Counted from the first letter of the stretch, positions 45,012-54,178 are shown. The stretch: 64,000 nt of DNA from Sphingomonas oryzagri (GCF_029906645.1 NZ_JARYGZ010000002.1:434001-498000); one strand, 5' to 3'. Numbers and translations: made by a program. Notes: generated from the sequence alone by a model not told the origin.

Positions 45012-45572
45012 TCACCCCGCCTTCGGATCGAACATGCCGTAGCGCGCCCGCCAGGCGGCGACCTCCTCGCGCCGATGCGGCGGCGGCATCGTATCGGCGA
45101 TGACATGGCTGGCGACATCGCTTTCGGGATGGAGCAGCACCTTGCTCGATCCGTCGTGCAGCCACACCGGCACGAGGCCGTCGCACAGCAGATCGACCAT
45201 CTCCTCCGCCAGATCGGTGCGGAACGCAGCGCCGCCATCGAGCGAGCGGACCACGATCGCCACGCCTTCCAGGCAGTTGCGCGGTTCGCGCATGATATCG
45301 AGCGAGACCATCAGGCCGCTGCGATCGGGCCGCGCGGCATCGGGCATGGCGGCGTTGCGGCGCCATCCGCAGAACCAGGCGCGGCAGATGTCCGGCCGCG
45401 TCGCGTGGATCGCGCAGCCTTCGGCCACCTGATTCACGCACGGGATGCCTGCGGGCTTGCGCAGATCGGGCGTGTCGATTCTGAGCACCTCGCAGCAGAC
45501 CGCGCAGCCGCCGCAGTCGCGTCCTGCCACCACCTCGCCCAGCAGGGCGGTTTCCAGATCAACGTTCGCCAC
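45012..45572 (-). CDS. YkgJ-type cysteine cluster protein
   Basis: A 186-residue cytoplasmic protein with the metal-chelating cysteine cluster of the YkgJ/FliB-like family: GRDCGGCAVCCEVLRID, then PCVNQVAEGCAIHATRPDICRAWFCGW. The cysteines probably hold zinc or an iron-sulfur centre. The substrate is unknown. Divergent from a DUF2807 gene. Confidence 0.85.
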   Translation of the reverse strand: MANVDLETALLGEVVAGRDCGGCAVCCEVLRIDTPDLRKPAGIPCVNQVAEGCAIHATRPDICRAWFCGWRRNAAMPDAARPDRSGLMVSLDIMREPRNCLEGVAIVVRSLDGGAAFRTDLAEEMVDLLCDGLVPVWLHDGSSKVLLHPESDVASHVIADTMPPPHRREEVAAWRARYGMFDPKAG

Positions 45573-45674
45573 GGCGCGGGACTGCGCTCGCGGCGCGCCG
45601 AACGCAAGCGGCGAAGGCGCTTGCGCCGGTCGTTCCGTGCTGTATTATCACAACAATACAGTTGAGAGGCCGTG

Positions 45675-46352
45675 ATGCGTATTTCCGCTTTGATTCTCGC
45701 CGCGCTTGCCGTCACTCCCGCCGCTGCGGCGACGCGCGATTTCCCGGCGCGCGGCTTCGACAGGGTCGAGCTGAAGTCGGCCGCCACCGTCGCGATCACG
45801 GCCGGCCCGCGCTTCGCCGTCCACGCGGAGGGCGATCCCGAACTGGTCCGCCGCCTGACCGCCGACGTGCGCGGCGATACGCTGGTGCTCGGCTGGCTAG
45901 AGGGCGGCAGCGTGCGCGGGCATAACGATCTGCGTGTCTCGATCACCATGCCGCGCGTCGCGGGTGCCGCGATTTCCGGCGCCGGCACGATGACGATCGA
46001 TCGTGTGGACGGGCCGCAATTCGATGGCTCGGTGGGTGGCGCGGGTTCGATCCGCATCGCCCAGCTGCGCGCGCCGCGTACCTCGCTCGCGATGGGCGGC
46101 ACCGGCACCATCGTCGCGGCCGGCCGCACCGCGCGGCTGGAGGCGAAAGTGTCGGGCGTCGGATCGATCGACGTCGCCAACCTCGCCGCCAACGCCGGCA
46201 ATTTCGCGATGTCCGGCACCGGCCGGATCAGCGCGCGGGTCAACGGCCCGGCGGCCATCAGCCTGTCCGGCATGGGCAGCGTGGTGGTGGCGGGCAACGC
46301 GCAATGCGCTATCCAGAAGAGCGGCCTCGGCAGCGTTCGCTGCGGCCAGTGA
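45675..46352 (+). CDS. Exported DUF2807 (head GIN) protein 1
   Basis: A 225-residue exported protein. A signal peptide (ISALILAALAVTPAAAA) is followed by a DUF2807 solenoid beta domain: FDRVELKSAATVAITAG, then regular repeats such as AAISGAGTMTID, GGAGSIRI, GGTGTIVA, GVGSIDVA and GMGSVVVA. Each repeat is one turn of a right-handed beta stack. The function is unknown; such proteins sit in the periplasm or at the surface. A second gene of the same family follows 11 bp on. ATG 45675 is preferred over GTG 45672. Confidence 0.87.
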   Translation: MRISALILAALAVTPAAAATRDFPARGFDRVELKSAATVAITAGPRFAVHAEGDPELVRRLTADVRGDTLVLGWLEGGSVRGHNDLRVSITMPRVAGAAISGAGTMTIDRVDGPQFDGSVGGAGSIRIAQLRAPRTSLAMGGTGTIVAAGRTARLEAKVSGVGSIDVANLAANAGNFAMSGTGRISARVNGPAAISLSGMGSVVVAGNAQCAIQKSGLGSVRCGQ

Positions 46353-46363
46353 GGAGACCGATC

Positions 46364-47095
46364 ATGCCCCGTATCGCCGCCCCCTGGCTCCGTGGCGCCG
46401 CCTTGCTCGCGCTGCCGCTCGCCGCCTGCACCACCTCTGCGGAGGCCGCGACGCAGAATTACGGTGTCTCCGGCTTCAGCAAGATGCGGATCGCCGGCCC
46501 GTTCGACGTGCATGTCCACGTCGGCGGATCGCCGTCCGCGCGTGCGACCGGGCCGAAGGAGGCGCTCGATCGCCTCTCGGTCGAGCAGAACGGCGATACT
46601 CTGGTGGTGAAGACGCTGCCGGGTGGCTGGGGCGGCTGGCCGGGCGGATCGCAGGGCAAGGTGGTGGTCGAGGTGAACGCGCCGGGGCTGGAGGCGGTGG
46701 CGGTCACCGGATCGGGCGACGTGACGGTGGACCGGGTGCAGGGTGACGCGCTCGATCTCGCGCTGTCGGGATCGGGTGATCTCTCTGTCGGCACGGTCGA
46801 CGTTGGGGCGCTGTCGGCGGTGATGACCGGATCGGGCGACATGAGCCTCGCCGGCAAGGCACGCACCGCCAACGCGACCGTCACCGGATCGGGCGACCTG
46901 AAGGCGGATGCACTGGTCAGCGACGATGCGCAGGCCAAGCTGGTCGGATCGGGCGATCTCGCGCTCGGCGCGCGGCGGACGGCCAAGGTGGTCCTGGCCG
47001 GATCGGGCGACGTGACCATCGCCGGCCCGGCCGCCTGCACCGTCAACCGTACCGGCTCGGGCGACGTCCATTGCGCGCGCGAGGCGAAGGACTGA
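46364..47095 (+). CDS. DUF2807 (head GIN) lipoprotein 2 with GSGD repeats
   Basis: A 243-residue protein with a lipoprotein signal (LPLAAC, lipidated Cys22 predicted). The DUF2807 domain contains seven GSGD motifs at residues 116, 136, 156, 175, 195, 213 and 231, spaced 18-20 residues. They mark the same turn of successive coils of a beta solenoid, with an acidic edge that could bind calcium. A GAGGAG ribosome-binding site supports ATG 46364. It is a paralog of the preceding gene and in the same operon. Confidence 0.87.
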   Translation: MPRIAAPWLRGAALLALPLAACTTSAEAATQNYGVSGFSKMRIAGPFDVHVHVGGSPSARATGPKEALDRLSVEQNGDTLVVKTLPGGWGGWPGGSQGKVVVEVNAPGLEAVAVTGSGDVTVDRVQGDALDLALSGSGDLSVGTVDVGALSAVMTGSGDMSLAGKARTANATVTGSGDLKADALVSDDAQAKLVGSGDLALGARRTAKVVLAGSGDVTIAGPAACTVNRTGSGDVHCAREAKD

Positions 47096-47099
47096 CGCG

Positions 47100-47507
47100 T
47101 CAGATCAGGGCGAGCGCCGCCAGTTCGGCGGCCATCGCGCCGGGGAGCGCCGACAGCCCCTCCGCCTCGGCACCGCCGAGATCGGGTGGGGCATCGGCGG
47201 CGGGCAGATAGCGCCAGCCCTGATGCGCGCGCTTGGGGTGGGCGCGGACGGGACGCAGATCGACGGAAAGCAGGATGCGGCAGCGCTTGCCATCCGGATC
47301 TTCCGCGAAACCGAGTATCTCCTGCCGCGCCACCAGCCGGTGCTTGATGATCCAGTAGACCGACCCGCCGACCAGCTCGCTCTCACGCTTCGGGCGGAAG
47401 CGGGTGATCAGATACGTCTCGCCATCGCTGGCGCGCGATTCCATTCGCTCGCGCAGCGTATCCAATTCGGTGCAACCGACCGCGACCTTGGTGATGTGCA
47501 GCGTCAT
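47100..47507 (-). CDS. DUF1489 family protein
   Basis: A 135-residue protein typical of alphaproteobacteria (LHITKVAVGCTELDTL, TRFRPKRESEL, GGSVYWIIKHRLVARQEILGF). Function unknown. No signal peptide. It is convergent with the DUF2807 pair and lies 40 bp downstream of mgtE on the same strand. Confidence 0.88.
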   Translation of the reverse strand: MTLHITKVAVGCTELDTLRERMESRASDGETYLITRFRPKRESELVGGSVYWIIKHRLVARQEILGFAEDPDGKRCRILLSVDLRPVRAHPKRAHQGWRYLPAADAPPDLGGAEAEGLSALPGAMAAELAALALI

Positions 47508-47547
47508 CAGCCCCCGAAGATGGTGGCGGGTGCGCGCTCCGGCAACG

Positions 47548-48972
47548 TCACGAGACGTTGAAGGCGGTGGCGAGGCCGAGCAGCGCGAAGAAGCCCATAC
47601 AGTCCGTCATCGTCGTCACGAACACGGTGGAGGTGACGGCGGGATCGATCTTGAGCTTCTCCAGCCCCAGCGGGATGAGCACGCCGGCAAGGCCCGCATT
47701 GATGCTGTTGATCACCATCGCGGCGAACAGGATCGCGGAGAGGCCGGTGTCATGGTAATAAACTTGGCAGCCGATCGTCATCAGCGCGCCCAGGCCGACG
47801 CCGTTGGCGACCGAGATCCACCATTCACGGCCGATCATGCGCCATGTGTTGGACGAGGTCAGCTGGTTGGTGGCGAGCGCGCGCACCGTCACGGCCATCG
47901 TCTGCGTCGCGGCGTTGCCGCCCATGCCCGACACGATCGTCATCAGCGCGGACAGAGCCACCAGCTTCTCGATCGCGCCCGAGAAAGCGCCGATCACCGA
48001 GGCGGCAAGGATCGCAGTGCCGAGGTTGATCAGCAGCCACAGCATGCGCGAGCGAATCGTACGGCGCAGCGGCTCGTTGATGTCGCCGTCGCCGGCGCCC
48101 GACATGGCGAGGATGTCCTCGCCGGCTTCCTGCTGGATGATGTGGAGGACGTCGTCGACCGTGATCATGCCGACCAGCCGCCCGGCGGCATCCACGACGG
48201 CCGCCGAGATTAGTGCGTATTTCTGGAAGCGGAGGGCGACCTCCTCCTGATCCATGTCGACCGGGATCAGGGTCTGCTCGCGTTGCATCACGTCGGCGAT
48301 GGCGATGCTGCGGGGCGTGCGCAGCACCCAGCTCAGCTTGCAGGTGCCGACCGGGTGGTGGGCGTGATCGGTGACGTAGATTTCCCAGAAATCGGTCGTC
48401 AGATCCTCGTTGCGGCGCAGGTAATCGAGGACGTCGCCGACGGTCCAATGCTCGGGCACCGCAATCAGGTCGCGCTGCATCAGGCGGCCGGCGGATTCCT
48501 CCGGATAGCTGAGCGCTTCCTCGATCGCGGCGCGATCGTCCGGATCCAGCGCGCGCAGAACCTCGCGCTGGTCCTCGAGGTCCATGTCCTCGATGATCGC
48601 GACGGCGTCGTCGGTATCGAGTTCGGTGGCGAGGGCGGCGACCTGTCGTGCGGACAGTGCCTGCAGCACCTCGTCGCGCACCCAGTCGTTCATCTCGGCG
48701 AGAACGTCGCCGTCGAGCAGCTCGGCCAGCGCGGAGGCGAGCGGTGCGCGGGCATCGGCCGGCGCCAACTCGAACAGATCGGCGATGTCGGCGGGGTGGA
48801 GTGGGCGGACGAGGGCGCGCGCCTCCTCATTCTCGTCCTGCTCGACATGCTCGACGACGGTATCGACGAAATCGCGGGTGAGGCGGTTGTCCTCGTCGTG
48901 GCTCGGTTCGGGGCTTGCCTCGACGGTGTCGATTTCGGTCGGCTCGGGGGCCTCGAGGTCGGTGTCGCTCAT
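47548..48972 (-). CDS. mgtE: Magnesium transporter MgtE
   Basis: A 474-residue Mg2+ channel. Residues about 40-160 are the MgtE N domain of helical repeats, 160-290 contain two CBS domains that sense cytoplasmic Mg2+ (LIPVDMDQEEVALRF), and the last 170 residues form five membrane helices including the conserved SGMGGNAATQT motif. ATG 48972 has an AAGGAGG ribosome-binding site; the frame runs 10 codons further upstream. Normal length. Confidence 0.94.
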   Translation of the reverse strand: MSDTDLEAPEPTEIDTVEASPEPSHDEDNRLTRDFVDTVVEHVEQDENEEARALVRPLHPADIADLFELAPADARAPLASALAELLDGDVLAEMNDWVRDEVLQALSARQVAALATELDTDDAVAIIEDMDLEDQREVLRALDPDDRAAIEEALSYPEESAGRLMQRDLIAVPEHWTVGDVLDYLRRNEDLTTDFWEIYVTDHAHHPVGTCKLSWVLRTPRSIAIADVMQREQTLIPVDMDQEEVALRFQKYALISAAVVDAAGRLVGMITVDDVLHIIQQEAGEDILAMSGAGDGDINEPLRRTIRSRMLWLLINLGTAILAASVIGAFSGAIEKLVALSALMTIVSGMGGNAATQTMAVTVRALATNQLTSSNTWRMIGREWWISVANGVGLGALMTIGCQVYYHDTGLSAILFAAMVINSINAGLAGVLIPLGLEKLKIDPAVTSTVFVTTMTDCMGFFALLGLATAFNVS

Positions 48973-49081
48973 AGGCCGCCTCCTTTTTCCTGACCGAAAC
49001 AAACGCCTTTTGGCGCCTTAGACGCGTGCTGACGTGATGTCAGCCCTTTCATCGGGCGGATGCGACCCTAGATGGTCTCGC

Positions 49082-50128
49082 ATGAACGCTCCCTATCGCC
49101 TGTCGGTGCTCGACCAGTCGCCGATCGCCGCCGGCTCCACCGCAACCCAGGCCTTGCAGAACACGCTCGATCTCGCGAGACTCTGCGACGATCTCGGCTA
49201 TCACCGCTACTGGATGGCCGAGCATCATGCGACGCCCGCGCTGGCCGGCGCCGCGCCCGAGGCGCTGATCGGGCCGGTGTCGCAGGTGACCAAGCGGATG
49301 CGGATCGGCTCGGGCGGGATCATGCTGCCGCATTATTCGCCCTTCAAGGTCGCCGAGACCTTCAAGATGCTGGCCGCCCTCGCACCCGATCGCATCGACC
49401 TGGGGCTGGGCAGGGCGCCCGGCAGCGACCAGCGCACCGCGCTCGCCATGCGGCAGGACCGCTCACGCGGCTTCGGCGCCGAGGATTTCCCGGCGGCGCT
49501 GAACGAACTGCTCGCCTATCTCGACGATCGAACGGAGGAGGGGGCGGGGCTTCCCGACGATCATGTCTTCGCGCCGCTGCGCGCGACGCTGCCGAGCGGG
49601 GGCGGGGCTGTCCCGGTCTGGCTGCTCGGCTCCTCGCCGGACAGCGCGGTGCTCGCCGGGCGGCTCGGGCTGCCCTATGCGATCGCCGATTTCATCAATC
49701 CTGATGGCGTCGAGCTGGCGAAGCTCTACCGCGACATGTTCGTGCCCTCGCGCCACCTCGACGCGCCGCAAGTGCTTGCCACCGTCTGGGCGATCGCGGC
49801 CGATACGGCCGAGGAGGCGCAGCGCCTTTCCGCGCCCTCCGCGATGATGTTCGCGCATCTGACGCGCGGCGTCCTGATCCCGGTGCCGAGCATCGAGGAG
49901 GCGGTCGACTGGCTGGCGAGCACGCCGGCCGCGCTGTCGATGCGCCGCCGCCGGGTGATTACCGGCACCCCGGCCGAGGTGCGCGCCGGCATCGATCGGG
50001 TCGCCGAACTTTACGGCGCGCACGAGATGATGGTCGTCAACATCATGCCCGATCACGCCGCGCGGCGTCGCTGCTACGAGCTGCTGGCGGCCGAATATAA
50101 GCTGGCGGCGGCACCCATCCCCGCCTAG
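49082..50128 (+). CDS. Luciferase-like (LLM class) flavin oxidoreductase
   Basis: A 348-residue TIM-barrel flavoprotein of the bacterial-luciferase family, closest in style to the YhbW group: LSVLDQSPIAAG at the N-terminus, RYWMAEHHATPALAGAAPE, and DLGLGRAPGSD. It uses reduced FMN supplied by a separate reductase; the substrate is unknown. ATG 49082 is chosen because the family N-terminus starts there. It is divergent from mgtE and 33 bp before the cyclophilin gene. Confidence 0.9.
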   Translation: MNAPYRLSVLDQSPIAAGSTATQALQNTLDLARLCDDLGYHRYWMAEHHATPALAGAAPEALIGPVSQVTKRMRIGSGGIMLPHYSPFKVAETFKMLAALAPDRIDLGLGRAPGSDQRTALAMRQDRSRGFGAEDFPAALNELLAYLDDRTEEGAGLPDDHVFAPLRATLPSGGGAVPVWLLGSSPDSAVLAGRLGLPYAIADFINPDGVELAKLYRDMFVPSRHLDAPQVLATVWAIAADTAEEAQRLSAPSAMMFAHLTRGVLIPVPSIEEAVDWLASTPAALSMRRRRVITGTPAEVRAGIDRVAELYGAHEMMVVNIMPDHAARRRCYELLAAEYKLAAAPIPA

Positions 50129-50161
50129 AGCGCGATCCATTCATTTCCAAAGGAGAGACGC

Positions 50162-50635
50162 ATGTCCGATCCCGAGAACACCCTGACCTTCACCCTCGAT
50201 GCCGGCGACGGCAAGGGTGGCGACGTGGTGATCCAGCTTCGCCCCGATCTCGCGCCCGGCCATGTCGAGCGCATCAAGGAGCTCGCCAGCGAAGGCTTCT
50301 ACGACGGCGTGGTGTTCCACCGCGTGATCCCCGGCTTCATGGCGCAGGGCGGCGATCCGACCGGCACTGGCATGGGCGGTTCCAAGAAGCCCGACCTCAA
50401 GGCCGAGTTCAACGCCGAGCCGCACGTTCGTGGGGTCTGCTCGATGGCGCGCTCTTCCAACCCGAACTCGGCCAACAGCCAGTTCTTCATCTGCTTCGAC
50501 GACGCCCGATTCCTCGATCGCCAGTATACGGTGTGGGGTGTTGTCACCTCGGGCATGGAGCATGTCGACGCGCTGCCCAAGGGCGAGCCGCCGCGTGCGC
50601 CCGGCAAGATCGTGAAGGCGACCGTCGGGGCCTGA
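50162..50635 (+). CDS. Cyclophilin-type peptidyl-prolyl isomerase
   Basis: A 157-residue folding enzyme of the PpiB type. Active-site motifs are FYDGVVFHRVIPGFMAQGG and ANSQFFICF. No signal peptide, so cytoplasmic. An AGGAGAG ribosome-binding site precedes ATG 50162. Confidence 0.95.
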   Translation: MSDPENTLTFTLDAGDGKGGDVVIQLRPDLAPGHVERIKELASEGFYDGVVFHRVIPGFMAQGGDPTGTGMGGSKKPDLKAEFNAEPHVRGVCSMARSSNPNSANSQFFICFDDARFLDRQYTVWGVVTSGMEHVDALPKGEPPRAPGKIVKATVGA

Positions 50636-50645
50636 ACCGGACAGG

Positions 50646-50671
50646 CCCTCTCCCGCCCGCGCGGGAGGGGG
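50646..50671. terminator. Gene-end hairpin between convergent genes
   Basis: CTCCCGC pairs with GCGGGAG, extended by CCCT/GGGG, in the 36-bp gap between the cyclophilin gene and the LysR gene. Same CCTCCC type as at 9043 and 17367. Confidence 0.5.
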
Positions 50672-51550
50672 CTATTGCCCGTCGCCCACCAGCCAGTCGT
50701 GGAACAGCCGTACCGGGCGGCGCGACAGGGCAGGCCGGCGGCAGACGAACCAATATTGCGATTCCGCCTCCGCCTCTTCGGCGAACAGCTTGACCAGGCG
50801 GGGGTCGCTCGCGCCTTCCAGATGGAAGTCGAGCATGAAGGCGACGCCGAGACCTTCGGCCGCCGATTCGAGGATGAGCTGGCCCGAATCGAACATGTCG
50901 ATCGCGCGCGGCTCCAGCCCCGGCATCCCGATCGCCTGCCGCCACAGAACGAAATTGTCCTGCATGTCGCGGTGGAGCAGGATCGTCTCCTTGGCGAGTT
51001 CGGTCGGGTCGGTGAGCGGGTTCGGCCCTTCCTGCCGCGCGCGATTGCCGATCGCGACGATGCGGTTGCGCCCGAGCTTGCGGCCGTAGAGCGGCGGCTC
51101 GATCTCACGCGCCAGCACGATCGCGGCGTCCAGCCCGTCGCCGAGCCGCGTCAAGGCGTGGGCGCCGGTATCGATGTCGATGTGGAGATGCGGGTAGCGC
51201 GCCCGCAGGTCCGGCAGGCGGTGGATGAGCTGGCGTGAGGCGTAAAGCGGCAGCACGCCCAGTTTCAGGCGCATCAGCTCGGCTTCACCGGTCACCTGCT
51301 CGATCGCTTCACCCAGTGCATCGAGCGCTGGTGCGATGCGGCTGAGCAGCATCTCGCCGTCACCATTGAGCAGCATCGCCTGATGACGCCGCGCGAACAG
51401 GGGCCGCCCGATGAAGCGCTCCATGGCCTGCACGCGACGGCTAAGTGCCGGAGAAGACAGGGCCAGTTCTTCGGCGGCGGCCTTAACCGAGCCCAGGCGG
51501 GCAACCTGAACGAAGGCCTCGACGGCGGTCAGTGGTGGCAATCGTCGCAT
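50672..51550 (-). CDS. LysR-family transcriptional regulator (GcvA-like)
   Basis: A 292-residue regulator. Residues 1-60 hold the winged helix-turn-helix (LTAVEAFVQVARLGSVKAAAEEL, SPALSRRVQAME) and the rest is the periplasmic-binding-protein-like effector domain. ATG 51550 (MRRLPPL) fits the family; the frame stays open 60 codons more, but that part is not conserved in character. The target is unknown; it does not face a metabolic gene but the candidate small RNA and the Cdc48-type gene. Confidence 0.9.
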   Translation of the reverse strand: MRRLPPLTAVEAFVQVARLGSVKAAAEELALSSPALSRRVQAMERFIGRPLFARRHQAMLLNGDGEMLLSRIAPALDALGEAIEQVTGEAELMRLKLGVLPLYASRQLIHRLPDLRARYPHLHIDIDTGAHALTRLGDGLDAAIVLAREIEPPLYGRKLGRNRIVAIGNRARQEGPNPLTDPTELAKETILLHRDMQDNFVLWRQAIGMPGLEPRAIDMFDSGQLILESAAEGLGVAFMLDFHLEGASDPRLVKLFAEEAEAESQYWFVCRRPALSRRPVRLFHDWLVGDGQ

Positions 51551-51693
51551 CGGCAGCCTCGCTTCGGACCCATTTTGGCGGCGCCTGTTGTGCATCGCAA
51601 ATACGATAAATCTTTCAGCGTTGCAACGCACGCACGCCAAAACGACGTGGAAAGGCGATTGATGGTTGCGCAGTTTGCATCCGTATACCGTTC

Positions 51694-51795
51694 TTTTCGC
51701 ACTTGCACAAAACACTGAGCAAGTGCACAAAGAGCGTGCCTTTCAGGCATCCTCTCCTAAAACTTCAGGCCGTCCTTCGGGGCGGCCTTTTTTTT
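51694..51795 (+). ncRNA. Candidate small RNA with rho-independent terminator
   Basis: A 325-bp space lies between the LysR and Cdc48-type start codons. On the plus strand a possible promoter (TTGATG at 51659, TATACC at 51684) is followed by GCACTTGC/GCAAGTGC (51699-51726), an 8-bp perfect stem, then TGCCT-TTC-AGGCA (51737-51749). Next come a single-stranded C/U-rich stretch CCTCTCCTAAAACTTC and a strong terminator AGGCCGTCC-TTCG-GGGCGGCCT with eight T (51767-51795). No protein frame fits. The C/U-rich piece could pair with ribosome-binding sites of targets. It might instead be an attenuated leader of the Cdc48-type gene 80 bp on. Confidence 0.6.
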
Positions 51796-51874
51796 GATCG
51801 CCGACTGCCACTCGCAGAGCGCACGTGCGTTGCCTATCTTTCCGGGGCCTCCAGACCATAACGGAGCGGGAACG

Positions 51875-54175
51875 ATGGCAGACGCCGATACACTCGATCA
51901 AACCAACGCTGCACGCCTGCAGGTCGCCAATGCGCGGCCCGACGATAGCGGCCACGGCCTCGCCCGCCTGCCGCGCGGCGCGATGCAGACGCTGGGCGTA
52001 GTGGAGGGCGACGTCGTCGAGATCGTCGGCAAGCGTTCCACGCCCGCGCGCGCGGTGCAGCCCTATCCGGAGGACGAGGGGCTGGACATCCTGCGGCTCG
52101 ACGGGCTGCAGCGTGCCAATGCCGGTGTCGGTTCGGGCGACTTCGTCGAGGTGCGCAAGGCCGAATCGAAGCCTGCGCAGCGCGTGGTTTTCGCGCCGGC
52201 ACAGCAGAATTTACGCCTGCAAGGTTCGGGGGCGGCGCTGAAGCGCAGCTTCCAGATGAAGCCGCTGACCGCTGGTGATGTTGTCGCCACCACCGGCCAG
52301 CAGAAGGTGACGCAGGAGGATCTGCCGCCGCAGCTGCGGCAGATGCTCAACCGGCCGGCCTATTCGCTGCAGGAAATCCGGCTCGTCGTCGTTTCCACGA
52401 CGCCCAAGGGCATCGTCCATATCGACCAGAGTACCGAGGTCGAGCTGCGTGCCGAATATGAGGAGCCCAAGGAGGCCCGTCGCGCCGATGTGACCTATGA
52501 CGATCTTGGCGGCCTAGGCGACACGATCGACCAGATCCGCGAGATGGTCGAGCTGCCGCTGCGCTATCCCGAGCTGTTCGAGCGGCTCGGCGTCGAGCCG
52601 CCCAAGGGCGTGCTGCTCCACGGCCCGCCCGGCACCGGCAAGACGCGCCTCGCCCGCGCTGTCGCCAACGAAAGCGACGCGGAGTTCTTCCATATCGCCG
52701 GTCCCGAGATCATGGGATCGGCCTATGGCGAGAGCGAACAACGCCTGCGCCAGGTGTTCGAGGAGGCGACCAAGGCCGCGCCCTCGATCATCTTCATCGA
52801 CGAGATCGATTCGATCGCGCCCAAGCGCGGGCAGGTGCAGGGCGAAGCCGAAAAGCGCCTCGTCGCGCAGCTGCTGACGCTGATGGACGGTCTGGAGAAG
52901 CGCGCCAACCTCGTCGTCATCGCCGCCACCAATCGGCCCGAGGCGATCGATGAAGCTCTGAGAAGGCCCGGCCGTTTCGATCGCGAGATCGTGATCGGGG
53001 TGCCCGACGAGCGCGGTCGCCGCGAGATCCTGGGTATCCACACGCGCGGTATGCCGTTGGGCGACAAGGTGGATCTCAAGGAGCTGGCGCGCACCACCTA
53101 CGGCTTCGTCGGTGCCGATCTGGCGGCCTTGTGCCGCGAGGCGGCGATCGAGGCGGTACGGCGGATCATGCCGCGCCTCAATCTCGAGGAGCGGACCATT
53201 CCGGCCGAGGTGCTGGAGGAGCTTTCGGTCACCCGCGAGGATTTCCTCGAAGCGCTGAAACGCGTCCAGCCCTCTGCGATGCGCGAGGTGATGGTGCAGG
53301 CGCCCAACGTCGGCTGGGACGATGTCGGCGGCCTCGACGATGCGCGCGAGAAGCTGCGTGAGGGTGTCGAGCTGCCGCTGAAGCATCCGGACGCCTTCCG
53401 CCGCATGGGCATCCGCGCCGCCAAAGGCTTCCTGCTCTACGGCCCGCCCGGCACCGGCAAGACCCTGCTGGCGAAAGCGGTGGCGCGCGAGGCGGAGGCG
53501 AACTTCATCGCCACCAAATCGAGCGACCTGCTCTCCAAATGGTATGGCGAGAGCGAGCAGCAGATCGCCCGGCTGTTCGCCCGCGCGCGGCAGGTGGCGC
53601 CGACCGTGATCTTCATCGACGAGCTCGACAGCCTCGTTCCCGCGCGCGGCGGCGGACTGGGCGAACCAGCGGTGACGGAGCGGGTGGTCAACACCATCCT
53701 CGCCGAGATGGACGGGCTGGAGGAATTGCAGTCGATCGTCGTGATCGGCGCGACCAACCGGCCCAACCTGATCGATCCGGCGCTGCTCAGGCCCGGCCGG
53801 TTCGACGAGCTGGTCTACGTCTCGGTGCCCGACGAGAAGGGCAGGCGGCATATCCTTGGCATCCATACGGCCAAGATGCCGCTTGGCCTCGATGTCGATC
53901 TCGATGCGCTGGCGGCGCGGACCGATCGCTTCACCGGCGCCGATCTCGAAGACCTGACGCGCCGCGCCGGCCTGATCGCGCTGCGCACGTCGCTGGAGGC
54001 CAAGGCCGTCTCCATGGCGGACTTCGACAAGGCGCTGGAGGAGACCCGCGCGTCCGTCACCCCCGAGATGGAACGCGAATATGGGCAGATGGCGGCGCGG
54101 TTGAAGCAGGATGCGATGGCGCTGGAGCCGATTGGCTTCGTGTCGCCCGGCATGTTCAAGCCGCGCGAGGATTGA
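51875..54175 (+). CDS. Cdc48/VCP-type double AAA ATPase
   Basis: A 766-residue ATPase with the full archaeal/eukaryotic Cdc48 layout: an N domain (about 1-200, double-psi barrel with GLARLPRGAMQTLGV), then two AAA modules. D1 has Walker A GPPGTGKTRLA (about 249) and Walker B IIFIDEIDSIAPKR. D2 has Walker A GPPGTGKTLLA (about 523) and IFIDELDSLVPARG. Arg fingers follow each (RRPGRFDREI, LRPGRFDELV). Such proteins unfold substrates for degradation or disassembly. The C-terminal HbYX-type tail used for proteasome docking is not seen. ATG 51875 has a GGAG site. No proteasome or ubiquitin-like gene is nearby. Confidence 0.93.
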   Translation: MADADTLDQTNAARLQVANARPDDSGHGLARLPRGAMQTLGVVEGDVVEIVGKRSTPARAVQPYPEDEGLDILRLDGLQRANAGVGSGDFVEVRKAESKPAQRVVFAPAQQNLRLQGSGAALKRSFQMKPLTAGDVVATTGQQKVTQEDLPPQLRQMLNRPAYSLQEIRLVVVSTTPKGIVHIDQSTEVELRAEYEEPKEARRADVTYDDLGGLGDTIDQIREMVELPLRYPELFERLGVEPPKGVLLHGPPGTGKTRLARAVANESDAEFFHIAGPEIMGSAYGESEQRLRQVFEEATKAAPSIIFIDEIDSIAPKRGQVQGEAEKRLVAQLLTLMDGLEKRANLVVIAATNRPEAIDEALRRPGRFDREIVIGVPDERGRREILGIHTRGMPLGDKVDLKELARTTYGFVGADLAALCREAAIEAVRRIMPRLNLEERTIPAEVLEELSVTREDFLEALKRVQPSAMREVMVQAPNVGWDDVGGLDDAREKLREGVELPLKHPDAFRRMGIRAAKGFLLYGPPGTGKTLLAKAVAREAEANFIATKSSDLLSKWYGESEQQIARLFARARQVAPTVIFIDELDSLVPARGGGLGEPAVTERVVNTILAEMDGLEELQSIVVIGATNRPNLIDPALLRPGRFDELVYVSVPDEKGRRHILGIHTAKMPLGLDVDLDALAARTDRFTGADLEDLTRRAGLIALRTSLEAKAVSMADFDKALEETRASVTPEMEREYGQMAARLKQDAMALEPIGFVSPGMFKPRED

Positions 54176-54178
54176 GCC

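Noticed and set aside
46700-47070. Regular ~60-bp repeats suggestive of a CRISPR or tandem repeat array
   Set aside because: They are codon-level repeats of the GSGD turns inside a protein gene; spacing varies with codons and there are no spacers. No CRISPR array or cas gene was seen anywhere.
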